Positions 43,908 to 54,297 are shown, numbered from the stretch's first letter. The stretch is DNA of 64,000 bases from Thalassotalea profundi (GCF_014653195.1 NZ_BNAH01000006.1:124001-188000), one strand, 5' to 3'. Notes: generated by a model not told the origin, from the sequence alone. A program made the numbers and translations.

Positions 43908-45068
43908 TTGACCGAATACCAAATAGCACTTGCATATTTATCTGCATTGACAATTGTTTGTCTGGTGCTATTTTCGTTTACCTATTTTTTACCCACACCT
44001 GAAAATGCGAATAAAGCAAAATCGACATATTTTTTTCGGATATTATTATTGTTTGTTATTGCTTCTCAAACAGCGATTTTATTTCGCTATGAGCACCCTG
44101 CAATTGTGTCTATTTTACTAGGCAATCTGTTTATTTTATGGATTTCATATACGTTAATGTGTGCAATTTACAGTCGTTATGATGTGAATATAGTGAATAA
44201 ACATTATTGGTTAATTGCTATGCATAGTGTCGTTTTTGTTTCTGGATTATATTTTGTATCTCAAATAACTGAATTAGCTTATTTGCGATCTGTTTATGTC
44301 TTGTTGAATATATTCCTACCATTTTGTTTAACGATACATCAATGTCATCAGCAATTTAAAAAGCATCGCATAGGTGATCGGGTCCTATATTGCTCATTAC
44401 TGGTCACTATATTGCTTTATCTTGCTTATTTATTCTGTTTAAGTGTGTTTTTTAGAGATCAATTTTTTGCCCCTATTACACTGATTTTCATTATATTATT
44501 GAGTTTTGTTTGTATTTTGTTTTTTGGTTTTGCCTTAAGTATTATTTACTCATTGGTTGGAAAGTTAAGAAAAGAATTAATCACAGATCGCTTAACCGGA
44601 GTCAAAAATCGAAACTATTTTACTGATATTTCTCAGCAATTAATGTCGATGGCCAAGCGAGCTAATACACCGCTTTCTCTTATCGTGTGTGATATTGACT
44701 GGTTCAAGAAAATTAACGATACCTATGGTCATGCTGCTGGTGATAAAGTTTTAATAGATTTTTCAAAAAATATAAAAGAAGCCTTACGTGTGGAAGATGT
44801 GTTTATTCGTATTGGTGGTGAAGAGTTTATTATTATGCTGCCGCAAATCAATTTAGAAAGTGCAGTACTTGTGGCAGAAAGGCTAAGATTATCAATCGAT
44901 TTATTACCCATTAACGTTGGTGTTGAATCAATACATATTACCGCTAGTTTTGGCGTGGCTGAGGTTGATGTTAATAACACAATTGATCATAGCGTAAATA
45001 ATGCTGATGGGGCGCTTTATGAAGCAAAGCGTAGTGGTCGCAATAAAGTTGTCGCATTTAAGAGTTAG
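43908..45068 (+). CDS. Membrane diguanylate cyclase (GGDEF)
   Basis: This 386-residue protein has seven helices in the first 215 residues, like a 7TM sensor, then a GGDEF domain with LTGVKNRNYFTDI, CDIDWFKKINDTYGHAAGDK and IRIGGEEFIIMLP; the I-site RVED precedes by five residues. Start is TTG with CAGGAA 7 bases upstream. It lies between the prlC terminator and the Tag-like gene, and splits the usual prlC-rsmJ pair. Confidence 0.9.
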   Translation: MTEYQIALAYLSALTIVCLVLFSFTYFLPTPENANKAKSTYFFRILLLFVIASQTAILFRYEHPAIVSILLGNLFILWISYTLMCAIYSRYDVNIVNKHYWLIAMHSVVFVSGLYFVSQITELAYLRSVYVLLNIFLPFCLTIHQCHQQFKKHRIGDRVLYCSLLVTILLYLAYLFCLSVFFRDQFFAPITLIFIILLSFVCILFFGFALSIIYSLVGKLRKELITDRLTGVKNRNYFTDISQQLMSMAKRANTPLSLIVCDIDWFKKINDTYGHAAGDKVLIDFSKNIKEALRVEDVFIRIGGEEFIIMLPQINLESAVLVAERLRLSIDLLPINVGVESIHITASFGVAEVDVNNTIDHSVNNADGALYEAKRSGRNKVVAFKS

Positions 45069-45109
45069 CAAACTAATTAAATTACTTATTCAAAAATTTA
45101 ACGGATACT

Positions 45110-45799
45110 ATGGAATCTATAGATAAAATTTATACGCGCGCTGCTGATCGAAAAGGTGGTGAGCAAGCATTACAGTTTTTATTAGGTGAGGGTAGCAACG
45201 ACAGGGCTCTTGCTAAATTAACGGATGACCGACTACTCTCTGCATTCACTAAAAAAGTATTTCAGTCAGGTTTTGTTTGGCGTGTTGTCGAAAATAAATG
45301 GCAGGATTTTGAAGAAACGTTCTTTAATTTTGATATTGAAAAAATTCTGATGATGCCAGAAGAAATGCTTGAGAAAAAAGCTGCAGATCCCAGAATCATA
45401 CGCAACTTTAATAAAGTAAAAACCATAAAAGCTAATGCGCAAATGATCTTTGAAGAACAGCAAAATTCACATAGTTTTGCTGAATTTGTTGCTCAATGGC
45501 CGAGTAATAATATTATTGGTTTATGGGATTATTTGAAAAAAAACGGACAACGTTTAGGCGGTAATACCGGTCCTTATGCCTTGCGCGTATTAGGTAAAGA
45601 TACCTTTATAATTAGTCGCGATGTTGAAGCTTATTTTCGTGCACATGACCTTATTTCTGGAGGCACTCAAACTAAAGGCAGTTTAAATACGATACAAGCA
45701 TGCTTTAATCAGTGGCAACAAGCATCTGATTTATCACTTAGCCAACTCAGTCGTTTAATTGCATTCTCAACAGGCGACAACCATGTTCAAGCAGAGTAA
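45110..45799 (+). CDS. DNA-3-methyladenine glycosylase I-like protein
   Basis: This 229-residue protein belongs to the Tag family (helix-hairpin-helix glycosylases): [56 protein letters not shown] and [24 protein letters not shown]. coli Tag has 187 residues and zinc-binding Cys and His at the ends; I do not see that exact pattern here, so it is a diverged relative. It runs 2 bases before rsmJ and may be co-transcribed with it. Confidence 0.8.
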   Translation: MESIDKIYTRAADRKGGEQALQFLLGEGSNDRALAKLTDDRLLSAFTKKVFQSGFVWRVVENKWQDFEETFFNFDIEKILMMPEEMLEKKAADPRIIRNFNKVKTIKANAQMIFEEQQNSHSFAEFVAQWPSNNIIGLWDYLKKNGQRLGGNTGPYALRVLGKDTFIISRDVEAYFRAHDLISGGTQTKGSLNTIQACFNQWQQASDLSLSQLSRLIAFSTGDNHVQAE

Positions 45800-45801
45800 C
45801 T

Positions 45802-46602
45802 ATGTTAATTGATTTAGCGAAAATAGCTGTTGGTTATGTTGATAAAGTTGATAGCGACTTAGCCAAGAAAATTGCGAATAAATGGCAGTTCTCTTATCTA
45901 GGTGATGTAGCTGCGGCAGCAAATAAACCAAACTTAAAGTTTCTGCTGCAAGTTAATTGTCAAACACTAGAGCTTGTCAAACTTGATGAGCCTAAACTTG
46001 GCGCCATTAAAGTAGACTTTGTTGAAGGGGCTGTGGCTCATCGACGCAAATTTGGTGGTGGACGCGGACAAGACATTGCAAAAGCCATCGGTTTAAAGCA
46101 TGGTTTTACCCCTCATGTACTTGATGCAACTGCAGGCTTAGGACGCGATGCTTTTGTGTTAGCTTCACTAGGTTGCCAAGTGACTATGATAGAACGTATG
46201 CCGGTAGTCGCCGCATTGCTTGAAAACGGCCTCGAGCGAGCGCAACTTAACAGTGAAGTGAGTGATATTGTGAATCGTATCTCATTAGTGTTTGCTTCAT
46301 CTATTGATAATATGGAAGAGGCTATATCGCCTGATGTGATTTACTTAGATCCTATGTACCCACACCGTGAAAAATCTGCCGCTGTAAAAAAAGAGATGAG
46401 AGTGTTTCAGTCGTTAGTTGGTGAAGACTTAGATGCTGATGCCTTGCTTGCACCCGCGCTTACATTGGCTAATTATCGAGTGGTAGTAAAGCGACCAAGT
46501 TATGCACCGCCGCTTGATAATAAAAAGCCGTCTATGAGTATCAACATGAAGAAAAATCGTTTCGATGTTTATGTGAATAAAGCGATCCCTAAATTACTTT
46601 AA
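45802..46602 (+). CDS. rsmJ: 16S rRNA (guanine-1516-N2)-methyltransferase
   Basis: RsmJ (YhiQ) methylates G1516 in 16S rRNA. The 266-residue protein has [20 protein letters not shown] site [33 protein letters not shown] and the catalytic [18 protein letters not shown]. It lies 2 bases after the Tag-like gene; both are likely on one transcript. The prlC-rsmJ neighbourhood is conserved in enterobacteria but here it is interrupted. Confidence 0.95.
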   Translation: MLIDLAKIAVGYVDKVDSDLAKKIANKWQFSYLGDVAAAANKPNLKFLLQVNCQTLELVKLDEPKLGAIKVDFVEGAVAHRRKFGGGRGQDIAKAIGLKHGFTPHVLDATAGLGRDAFVLASLGCQVTMIERMPVVAALLENGLERAQLNSEVSDIVNRISLVFASSIDNMEEAISPDVIYLDPMYPHREKSAAVKKEMRVFQSLVGEDLDADALLAPALTLANYRVVVKRPSYAPPLDNKKPSMSINMKKNRFDVYVNKAIPKLL

Positions 46603-46623
46603 TAGCATTCACCCTTTCAGGAG

Positions 46624-46640
46624 GATACTCTTTAGTATCC
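46624..46640. terminator. Short hairpin after rsmJ
   Basis: GGATACT-CTT-AGTATCC is a perfect small stem-loop 22 bases after the rsmJ stop. It lacks a T-run, so its role as terminator is weak. Confidence 0.35.
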
Positions 46641-46795
46641 AAGCTAAATCACGATAGAAAATTACGGCTTATACACGTGGAAAACACATTGAGTATTATC
46701 ACAATCTTTTATTATTTTGCTTCTGTCCACTCAAGGGAAAAGTACATTAGTGAATGATTTCTCCCCTGAAGTACTTGAGCTATAGTGTTTTAATG

Positions 46796-47686
46796 TTATT
46801 GACTTAAACGTAAAATTAGAATGCCAGCTATAGCTGCTGTCAAACCAAATATCTCTTGACGACTGAAAGATTCTTTTAAAAAAATGCGTGAATATAATAA
46901 TATAATTAAAATATTCATAGCCGATATTGCCGAAACCAAACCTGTTGTTCCAATAGCAAAAGCAGTGATGATGGCTATCATCCCCATTAAGTTAGTTAAA
47001 CCAATAAACAATCCACAAATAAATGTTTTTCTATCTGACCATTGAAGAAGCAAATCATCGGTGTTTTGAATTGTTTTTTTACGTTTACTTAACCAACTTA
47101 TTGCAAAGAGTAAGCTGCCAAAACCAAACATTGATGTTAATGTTGCAAACATATCTGCGTCGAGGCGAGTAGATTGTTTTCCTAGTAAATCATTAAATGA
47201 AAAGAATACTGCGGCAAGTAGCCCCCATTGAGCGCCCTGTAGATTTTTAAAAGAGATATCATTGGAATAACGAATGGTATAAAGGCCTGCAAAGATAATT
47301 ATAAAACCAATTAATTGTGCAGGAGTTAATGTTTCATTCCAAAATAAAAATGCGAGTAATACGACAAATAATGGAGGAAGGCCTGATAATATACTGATGA
47401 GTGAAGCTTTTCCCACCGAAAAGCCTTTATGTAAAAAAGCATTTGCAGCATAAGATCCTAACCCCAGCGCTAGTCCAACAGTAACATCTTGCTATCCGTA
47501 CCACTGTTGGTTGAATATTTTCATTAATACAGCACTTATGACAAACCCAACAAAAAAAACGCCAAATAACATCAAATTTCGATTAACATTTTTTTGAGAA
47601 GTCCATTGATACATTATTCCTCTAGCACCAAAAAAAACTGCTGCTAATAATGCATAGATAATCCACATAAATCTTCCTTTAATCAC
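46796..47686 (-). pseudogene. EamA/DMT-family transporter interrupted by an in-frame amber codon
   Basis: Residues 1-64 (47492-47686) and the 206 residues ending at 46796 lie in the same reading frame, joined through a single TAG codon at 47492-47494. Reading through gives a 296-residue protein with ten helices, the usual length of EamA transporters, with SFSRQEIFGLTAAIAGILIL near the end. A Trp or Gln codon (TGG or CAG) could become TAG by one base change. The sequence between stop and next ATG still codes for protein-like residues (DVTVGLALGLGSYAANAF). So this is a recent nonsense mutation, a sequencing error, or readthrough. Substrate unknown. Confidence 0.85.
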
Positions 47687-47889
47687 ATATAGTTTTTGAG
47701 TGAAAGCGCTCTATTGATTCACTCATTAAAATGAATTTAGATAACCTGAATGATTAACAACTCATAATACAATTAATATAAATTTTTTATGGCGAGTTTA
47801 ATCATGTTATTTGGCATAACTTATGATCAAATAGGCTGGAAATTACATAAAGTTTAAAATGAATATTATTAATTACTAACGTTCAGATG

Positions 47890-47920
47890 AAAAATAGGTG
47901 CCGATATTAACGGCACCTAT
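47890..47920 (-). terminator. Terminator of the small basic protein gene
   Basis: ATAGGTGCCG and CGGCACCTAT form a 10-bp stem with loop ATATTAA; on the minus strand it is followed by five Ts. It begins 5 bases after the small gene's stop, which supports that gene being real. Confidence 0.85.
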
Positions 47921-47924
47921 AAGT

Positions 47925-48035
47925 TTAACCTTTTCTTTTTCTAGGTTTTTCTATTTTATTACTTTTTTCTTCTTTTTTTAATTTACGTTTTTCTTTCAAT
48001 GTTAACATTGGTTTTTTCATATTATTTTTAGACAT
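47925..48035 (-). CDS. 36-residue highly basic protein
   Basis: From ATG 48035 the frame reads MSKNNMKKPMLTLKEKRK, then KKEEKSNKIEKPRKRKG: about 40% lysine plus arginine. AGG lies 9 bases upstream and a strong terminator directly follows, so it is a transcribed unit. Its composition is like ribosome-associated or RNA-binding peptides (compare small DUF2986-type proteins), but I cannot assign a family. Confidence 0.6.
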   Translation of the reverse strand: MSKNNMKKPMLTLKEKRKLKKEEKSNKIEKPRKRKG

Positions 48036-48267
48036 ATCTTTACCTAACAATAAATTACAGATTAATTGTGTATCATTTTGCAAATCGAACTAAAAGTTAT
48101 AAAAAAATCAAATCACATATCCTCCTTAAGTTATTAATATAAAACATTAAAAATAAATATATGTATAAATAAACTTTGATGCTTAGATGACTCGAAGACC
48201 AGGCATAAAAAGTTTAAATTTATAAAGTTGTATTAGAATAATTTGACTGTTATCTGTATTGACAGAC

Positions 48268-48322
48268 GGGCAACTAAGCGTGCCCTCTTAAGACGGGAAT
48301 TTTAGGGCTAGGCTCCCTAAAA
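48268..48322. other. Two hairpins in a gene-free stretch
   Basis: GGGCA/TGCCC (48268-48285) and TTTTAGGG/CCCTAAAA (48300-48322, loop CTAGGCT) lie side by side, with a CTCTTAAGACGGG linker. I cannot match this to a known riboswitch. The rest of 47687-48578 is AT-rich, with only the small gene and its terminator recognised. Confidence 0.35.
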
Positions 48323-48578
48323 ATTGCTTATAAAATCGTAAAGAAATAGGTGTTTTCATAAGGCCAATATAGCAATATAAATAATAACTTCAAGCTTAAT
48401 CTTATTATGTTTCATTATTATGCTTTCGAGTATATTTTGACCTTAGTATCCACGCTTTTAAATAGTTAATATAAATATGCATGTTTGTCATAAAACAGCA
48501 ATGTATTTGTAACTTATTTGTCATCTGCATCAAGGAGAATCCGCGTAATTTAAGTCCTTAATGTTTAGGTGTAATTAA

Positions 48579-50516
48579 GTGCGTGTTTCTACCTTTTCCC
48601 GTTTGTCTGTTATTGCAATAAGTTTGTTTACTATTATTTTCCTCGCAACGATGTATCAAGTTGCACAATCACTTGGCAACAGTCGAGATCAGAATGCCAA
48701 TTACCAAGCATTGAAGTCTTTAGTGACGATAAAATTTAATCGTACTATTGGTCAATACTTACAAACGGGTTCTGCAAACTTATTAAATCAAGCGGAAGAA
48801 GAGTTGGGTGAAATGGCTCTACTTAGCCAAAAAATTGGTGTTGAGTCGTTACATAATATGATGGACGAAGAGATTACATCATTAAACCTCAATATTAATA
48901 GTAAATATCGGGCGATGGGAAAATTAAGCGGAGATCCGTTAGCACTATTACGTAATGTTGAAGCGGATTTATTGGCAAATAATAGTGCGTTAAATCGTTA
49001 CGTAATAGAAAAAAGCGATCTGCTTTCTTCGTCAGAAAAACAAGAGTATTTGGTACTTAATGCAAGAACGGCTAAAGTTATTGCAGAGCTAATCGTAGCC
49101 AGAGAAAAGCTCTTTAGTGAACTTTCAACAGATCAAGTGCTTATCAACCAAGCTATAAATGATTTGCAATTAATAACAGAAAAGTTGACTCATTTACCGT
49201 TATTGGAAATATACCCAGAGGTCGATGAAGACGACCTTTTTGCTGATGAAGATGATCAAGACGATCTAAGCGAATTAGCAATAGCTGAATTATCTTCTTT
49301 AAGTAAGCGTTATAATAAAGAATTAACCACTACGATCGAGCTAAAACAGCAGAAACAAAGTGGTTTGGCACTACTTGAACAGCAAGTGGCTAACTTAGAA
49401 AAAATTATGATTGATGCTGAACAAGATATTCTGAAAGTGCAAGCCCAGTTAAACAAACAACTTTACTGGATAGTCATTGGTTTATTGGCATTTTTAGTGG
49501 CATTTTTAGTCGCGAATTATTGGCTACAACGCAGTGTAATTTTAAATCCATTACGTAAATTACGTGATAGCTTTGTCGCATTAGTCGAGCAAGGTAAAGT
49601 TGATAATATAGAGGGTATTTCTGTAAAAACAGAGCTTGGCGAAATATCTCATAGCTTTAATCAAATGGTTAATAAGCTCGCCAAAGACGACTATGAAAAA
49701 GCAAAGCAACTTGATCTTATTGCCAAGGCGCTATCAACTATGGAACTACAAGTTAATAATATTTATCAATCATCAACAAGTACGAGTGAACATGTACAAG
49801 TAGCACGAAATATTATGGCTTCTCTAGGTGAAGCAACAGAAAACGTAAACACCTTATCAAGCCAGGTTGTTGAAAATGCACAAGCGACTCAAGTCGCAAT
49901 GGAGACGAGTCAATCACGTGTCGCATTAGTGCTTAGTGCAAGTGAAACAACTAATCAAGCGGCACAACAAAGTAAAACTGAAATCACTATGCTTTGTCAG
50001 GCGGTAAATAGTGTAACTTCAATCGTTGATGTTATTGGTGCTATTGCAGATCAAACTAATTTACTTGCGTTGAATGCCGCGATTGAAGCCGCAAGAGCGG
50101 GAACACATGGACGCGGGTTTTCTGTGGTAGCTGATGAAGTAAGAAAGCTAGCAGGTAAAACTCAAGACTCTTTAAAACAAATTAATGGACGACTTAGCCA
50201 GTTGCAAAGTGCCAGTAGCTCTATTGAAGGTACTATTTTAGCGATTGAAAAAGCATCAGAAAACCAAAAAAATATTGCAGATGAATTACAAGTAACAGCG
50301 CTCGAAGTAACAGAGCAAGCGCAACAATCGGCCAATGTGGCCCTTGATACATTAGCCCAAATTACTCGTCAGCAAGAGTACTTCAATAGTGTAGAGCTTG
50401 CGATGAGAAGTGTTGATGATGAGGTCTCCCAATCACAATCTCTTTCGGAAAGTATTGCTAAAGAAGTGAGTATCCATGTCAGCGACATTGGATTAACGCT
50501 TAAGAAGTCGGATTAA
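48579..50516 (+). CDS. Methyl-accepting chemotaxis protein
   Basis: This 645-residue receptor has helix 1 at ~10-30, a helical periplasmic domain of ~260 residues, helix 2 at ~295-317, a HAMP domain ([18 protein letters not shown]) and a signalling domain with the tip [39 protein letters not shown]. It starts at GTG. Its periplasmic domain carries an acidic run ([19 protein letters not shown], ~214-232), which may bind a cation. Ligand unknown. Confidence 0.92.
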   Translation: MRVSTFSRLSVIAISLFTIIFLATMYQVAQSLGNSRDQNANYQALKSLVTIKFNRTIGQYLQTGSANLLNQAEEELGEMALLSQKIGVESLHNMMDEEITSLNLNINSKYRAMGKLSGDPLALLRNVEADLLANNSALNRYVIEKSDLLSSSEKQEYLVLNARTAKVIAELIVAREKLFSELSTDQVLINQAINDLQLITEKLTHLPLLEIYPEVDEDDLFADEDDQDDLSELAIAELSSLSKRYNKELTTTIELKQQKQSGLALLEQQVANLEKIMIDAEQDILKVQAQLNKQLYWIVIGLLAFLVAFLVANYWLQRSVILNPLRKLRDSFVALVEQGKVDNIEGISVKTELGEISHSFNQMVNKLAKDDYEKAKQLDLIAKALSTMELQVNNIYQSSTSTSEHVQVARNIMASLGEATENVNTLSSQVVENAQATQVAMETSQSRVALVLSASETTNQAAQQSKTEITMLCQAVNSVTSIVDVIGAIADQTNLLALNAAIEAARAGTHGRGFSVVADEVRKLAGKTQDSLKQINGRLSQLQSASSSIEGTILAIEKASENQKNIADELQVTALEVTEQAQQSANVALDTLAQITRQQEYFNSVELAMRSVDDEVSQSQSLSESIAKEVSIHVSDIGLTLKKSD

Positions 50517-50589
50517 TTAATTTTGGATCAGCCTTTAACTATGCGTTAAATGATTCATGAGTTGAGCAAAAGGGCCGTATCATATCAGG

Positions 50590-53500
50590 TTAAATAGAAT
50601 GCTTATTTACTTGCCATTTTATTAGTGAATTGTCACTGAGTGAGCTGATCACTTCCAACTCTTTTATATCAATTGAATGTTGAGTTTCTTCAATGATTTT
50701 TGACATTATATGCTCGTCATTTAGAGCTAGATTTTCTAGCCCTACCCATGCATTTCTGCTTGATTTCTTAGCGGCATATAAACAATGGTCGGCAATATCT
50801 ATAACACGTTCCCAGCTTAGTAAATTAGGATTGTCTATTATAAATGGGAAACAAGCATATCCAATTGAGCATGTTTTAGAAAGAGGCGCTTCTTGGTTGA
50901 TATCAAACTTATGTTCTTCTATTGCTAGTCTTAATCTTTCAGAAAGGAAAGGAGCTTTTATTCTATTAGTAAAGCGAGCTATCACTAAAAATTCCTCGCC
51001 ACCCCATCTAACTAAATAATCGGTTTCTCTAAATACACTTTCTAATATTGCTTTAATTTGAATAAGTACCGCATCGCCGGCACTGTGACCATGGACATCA
51101 TTAATCTTTTTAAAATAATCTAAATCAATAAGAAAGAAAATAAGATCAGAGTCATTTGATAATTTATCTTCTTGATTTTTACTTTTGTGCTTTCGGAGTA
51201 TAAGGTCGATATCATTTTGTAAATGGTTTTTCAAAAAGCGTCTATTTTTCAATCCTGTAAGTTGATCTGTTGAGCTTAATTCTTCTAGCTTTGAATTCGC
51301 TTCTTCTAAATGTTCATTTGCTAATTGCAGCTCTTTGGTGCGTAGAATAACTTTGTTTTCTAATTGAGCATTTAGGTGTTGTTCAAAAAGCACTTTTTTG
51401 CGCTGGGAATTAATAAATGCGATGATTAAACTAAGTATAAACAAAACATATAGTGTATAGGCCCACCAAGTCCTCCATGGCGGGGCTAAAACCGTAATAT
51501 TTAATGAGGTGCCTTCTACATCCCAAAAGCCATTAGCATTACTTGCTTTCACCCTGAAAATATAATCGCCGTCTGGCAAGTTTGTATATGTTGCTCTTCG
51601 ATTTTTGTAGTCAGTATTGATCCAATCTTTATCCCAGCCTATTAGTTGATAGGAAAAATTAATTTTTTTCGGGTTACTAAAATTTAATGCAGAGAACTCA
51701 AATGACACAACATTATCTTGGTAGTCTAATGTGATGGACTTTGTTTTATGTATAACTTGCTCTAAGTTAAAATCCGAACGTTTTCCAGTAGCTTCTTGCT
51801 GGGTTGGTCGAAGTATAGGAACGGGTTGATTTAACAATAAAATGTCAGTGATAACCACATTAAGCGGGGTAACATCGTAGGCTATTTTTTCAGGTGAAAA
51901 TTGATTAAAGCCATTAATACCACCAAAATACAAATTGCCTGATTTCCCCTTAAAAGATGCGCCAATATTAAATTCATTACTTTGAAGACCATCGCCGATG
52001 TCGTAATTTATAAAAACCTCGGTGTTTGGATCTAAACGTGAAAGTCCTTTGTTGGTGCTTACCCATATATGTCCTTGATTATCTTCTTCAATACCGTAAA
52101 TTACATTATTGAAAAGCCCGTGTTCTATATTGTAATTTTTGAACGATGCAGCTTTGATATTGAATACATTTAGGCCTCCACCATCTGTCCCGATCCAAAT
52201 ATTTCCTTGACTATCTGTTGTCATGCTATAGACCGTATTATAGCTTAAGCTACTTGGGTTATTTTCTTGATGCTTGTAATGGGTAAACTTTTTAGTTTGA
52301 GTATTAAAGTGGTTAAGTGCGTTTGGGGTGCCAATCCATAGGTTGCCGTCTTTATCTTTTGTCATGATATAAATAGTGTCATGACTTAAGCTATTTGGAT
52401 TATCAGCTTGATGATAATAACGGGTAAATTTGCCATTTTTGATATCGAAATAATTTAAGCCACTTTGAGTACCAATCCAGAGATTTTTATGACTATCTTC
52501 GACAATAGAATAAATTGTATTATGGCTTAAGCTATTTGGGTTATCAGGCTGATGTTTAAAGTGGCTAAATTTCCCTGTTTTTCTATCTAAATAATTCAGT
52601 CCTCCACTACCTGTCCCAATCCAAAGGTTGTTTTTACTATCACTTTTTAATGCATAAATAGAATGATCATTCAAACCACTTAGACTATTTACTTTGGATC
52701 TATAATGAGTGAATTTTTGATTGTTATTATCAAGGTAATTAAGACCACCACCTCTCGTACCAATCCAAACACCTCCTTGGTTGTCCTCTTCTATGCTAAA
52801 AACATTATTGTGAGTTAAACTATTTGGGTTATTAGGCTGATGATGGAAATGAGTAAAGAGTTTCTTTTTCATATTAAAGCGATTAATCCCACCTCCAACA
52901 GTACCTACCCAGAGATTATTTTGATGATCTTCTAAAAGGGTATAAACGGTGTCATGGCTTAAACTGTTAGGGTGGTTAGCTTGATGTCGGTAGTGAGTAA
53001 ATTGTTTGTCTTTACTATTGAAATGATTAAGGCCACCGTCTCCAGTGCCGATCCATAAATTATTCTGTTTATCTTTCAACAGACTAAATACAGTATCATC
53101 GCTCAGGGTTGTAAGGTCATTAGTCTGATGACGATAATGAGTAAATTGATTACTTTTGGTATCTAGATAGTTAAGGCCACCGTTTCCTGTACCTATCCAA
53201 AAGTTACCTTGGTTGTCTTCTAAAAGACTATAAACGGTATTATGGCTTAAACTATTGGTGTTATCAGTTTGGTGCTGGTAATGAGTAAATTTTCCTGTTT
53301 TGTGATTCAAATAATTGAGACCATTAAAGGTACCAATCCAAAAATCACCACGCTTATCTTCTACAATGCTATAAACTGTATCATTACTTAAAGAGTTTGG
53401 GGTATTAGTTTGATGGCGATAATGTGTAAATTTTTGGTTTTTAATATCAAAATAATTAAGGCCGCCGCCCAACGTTCCAATCCATAGGTTTTGTTTACTA

Positions 53501-53943
53501 TCTTCTATAATTGTGTAGATAGAATTGTTACTGATACTATTGGGATTATTAGCTTGGTGGTGAAAACGAGTGAATTGCTCTGTTTTAGTATTAAAGTAAT
53601 TCAAGCCTCCACCACGAGTTCCGATCCAAAGATTACCTTTACTGTCTTTCGTAATAATTGAAACATAATTGTGAGAAAGAGAATTAACATTATTTATTTC
53701 ATGTTTAAAAACTTTTAGGCTATAGCCATCATACCTCGCTAAGCCATCTTCTGTTCCAAACCATATAAAACCACTATTATCTTGAGCTATGGCAAGCACA
53801 GAATTTTGAGGTAAGCCATCTTCAATTGTTAGATGCTGAAAACTGATAGAAGCATTCATTGCTAAACAATTTGAAGGCAAAGTCATTAGGAATAATAAAA
53901 CACTTACGATAAAAGCAAAGTGAATTTTTATTTTATCAAACAA
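50590..53943 (-). CDS. Two-propeller sensor diguanylate cyclase (Reg_prop - Y_Y_Y - GGDEF)
   Basis: This 1117-residue protein has an N-terminal signal anchor, 14 propeller blades of about 48 residues (residues 44-687, two seven-bladed propellers), a Y_Y_Y-type domain (~730-795), one membrane helix (~810-830), a coiled coil and a GGDEF domain (LTGLKNRRFL, LIDLYFKKINDVHGHSAGD with D, VRWGGEEFLVIAR near 980; I-site RETD). In Bacteroidetes the same sensor architecture ends in a histidine kinase; here the output is c-di-GMP. Related gammaproteobacterial proteins are thought to sense polymers such as polysaccharides, but the ligand here is unknown. Confidence 0.92.
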   Translation of the reverse strand: MFDKIKIHFAFIVSVLLFLMTLPSNCLAMNASISFQHLTIEDGLPQNSVLAIAQDNSGFIWFGTEDGLARYDGYSLKVFKHEINNVNSLSHNYVSIITKDSKGNLWIGTRGGGLNYFNTKTEQFTRFHHQANNPNSISNNSIYTIIEDSKQNLWIGTLGGGLNYFDIKNQKFTHYRHQTNTPNSLSNDTVYSIVEDKRGDFWIGTFNGLNYLNHKTGKFTHYQHQTDNTNSLSHNTVYSLLEDNQGNFWIGTGNGGLNYLDTKSNQFTHYRHQTNDLTTLSDDTVFSLLKDKQNNLWIGTGDGGLNHFNSKDKQFTHYRHQANHPNSLSHDTVYTLLEDHQNNLWVGTVGGGINRFNMKKKLFTHFHHQPNNPNSLTHNNVFSIEEDNQGGVWIGTRGGGLNYLDNNNQKFTHYRSKVNSLSGLNDHSIYALKSDSKNNLWIGTGSGGLNYLDRKTGKFSHFKHQPDNPNSLSHNTIYSIVEDSHKNLWIGTQSGLNYFDIKNGKFTRYYHQADNPNSLSHDTIYIMTKDKDGNLWIGTPNALNHFNTQTKKFTHYKHQENNPSSLSYNTVYSMTTDSQGNIWIGTDGGGLNVFNIKAASFKNYNIEHGLFNNVIYGIEEDNQGHIWVSTNKGLSRLDPNTEVFINYDIGDGLQSNEFNIGASFKGKSGNLYFGGINGFNQFSPEKIAYDVTPLNVVITDILLLNQPVPILRPTQQEATGKRSDFNLEQVIHKTKSITLDYQDNVVSFEFSALNFSNPKKINFSYQLIGWDKDWINTDYKNRRATYTNLPDGDYIFRVKASNANGFWDVEGTSLNITVLAPPWRTWWAYTLYVLFILSLIIAFINSQRKKVLFEQHLNAQLENKVILRTKELQLANEHLEEANSKLEELSSTDQLTGLKNRRFLKNHLQNDIDLILRKHKSKNQEDKLSNDSDLIFFLIDLDYFKKINDVHGHSAGDAVLIQIKAILESVFRETDYLVRWGGEEFLVIARFTNRIKAPFLSERLRLAIEEHKFDINQEAPLSKTCSIGYACFPFIIDNPNLLSWERVIDIADHCLYAAKKSSRNAWVGLENLALNDEHIMSKIIEETQHSIDIKELEVISSLSDNSLIKWQVNKHSI
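51883..53814 (-). repeat. Coding tandem repeats of ~144 bp in the sensor gene
   Basis: Fourteen units of about 48 codons carry the pattern L-S-x-x-T-V-Y-x-x-x-E-D-x-x-x-N-L-W-I-G-T-x-G-G-G-L-N. Units 2 to 12 are very similar to one another, mostly 144 bp long, which suggests recent duplication or gene conversion. They encode beta-propeller blades. Confidence 0.9.
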
Positions 53944-54132
53944 TTAATTAGCTCTTAATAGCCTATTATTAGGTTCAGTATAGTGTAATTTTAATGAAAA
54001 TTAAAATAGTGGAAGCAGTCGAACTAGTGACAATCTTATTTAGTATCGTTTTTATTAAAAAAGAATAAGCAAGAAGAAGATGAATAAACTAAAATATCCT
54101 CTATATGATGAAAATTGTCGAGATACAAAGGC

Positions 54133-54297
54133 ATGGCAAAAGCACTTTGTAAGTGGAAAAAAAAAGAAATTGAGCAAGATTTGCATGAACTTGCAGGTAT
54201 TGTTGATAAACCTCGTTATGTTTGTAAGGATTGTGCGAGATGTGCACATAGTAAAGGTTTTTTATGTAAAGCAATAAAGCTACCTATTAACTCTTGA
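54133..54297 (+). CDS. Small four-cysteine (zinc-ribbon-like) protein
   Basis: From ATG 54133 this is a 54-residue protein: MAKALCKWKKKEIEQDLHEL, then CKDCARCAHSKGFLCK. Cysteines C6 and the CxxCxxC...C cluster could hold zinc. It may instead start at TTG 54115. The overlapping frame from 54080 turns hydrophobic and lacks such a pattern, so I prefer this one. I recognise similar small proteins in Alteromonadales, with unknown function. Confidence 0.65.
   Translation: MAKALCKWKKKEIEQDLHELAGIVDKPRYVCKDCARCAHSKGFLCKAIKLPINS

Noticed and set aside
48260..48330. A GEMM-type c-di-GMP riboswitch before the chemoreceptor
   Set aside because: GGGCAA is present but the tetraloop receptor and GACGCAAAGCC element are absent.
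51883..53814. CRISPR-like regular repeats
   Set aside because: Repeats are 144 bp, in frame, and encode propeller blades.
54080..54277. A 65-codon frame (MNKLKYPLYDENCRD onward)
   Set aside because: It overlaps the four-cysteine frame and becomes an odd hydrophobic run after residue 35, as a frame shadow does. I could not exclude it fully.
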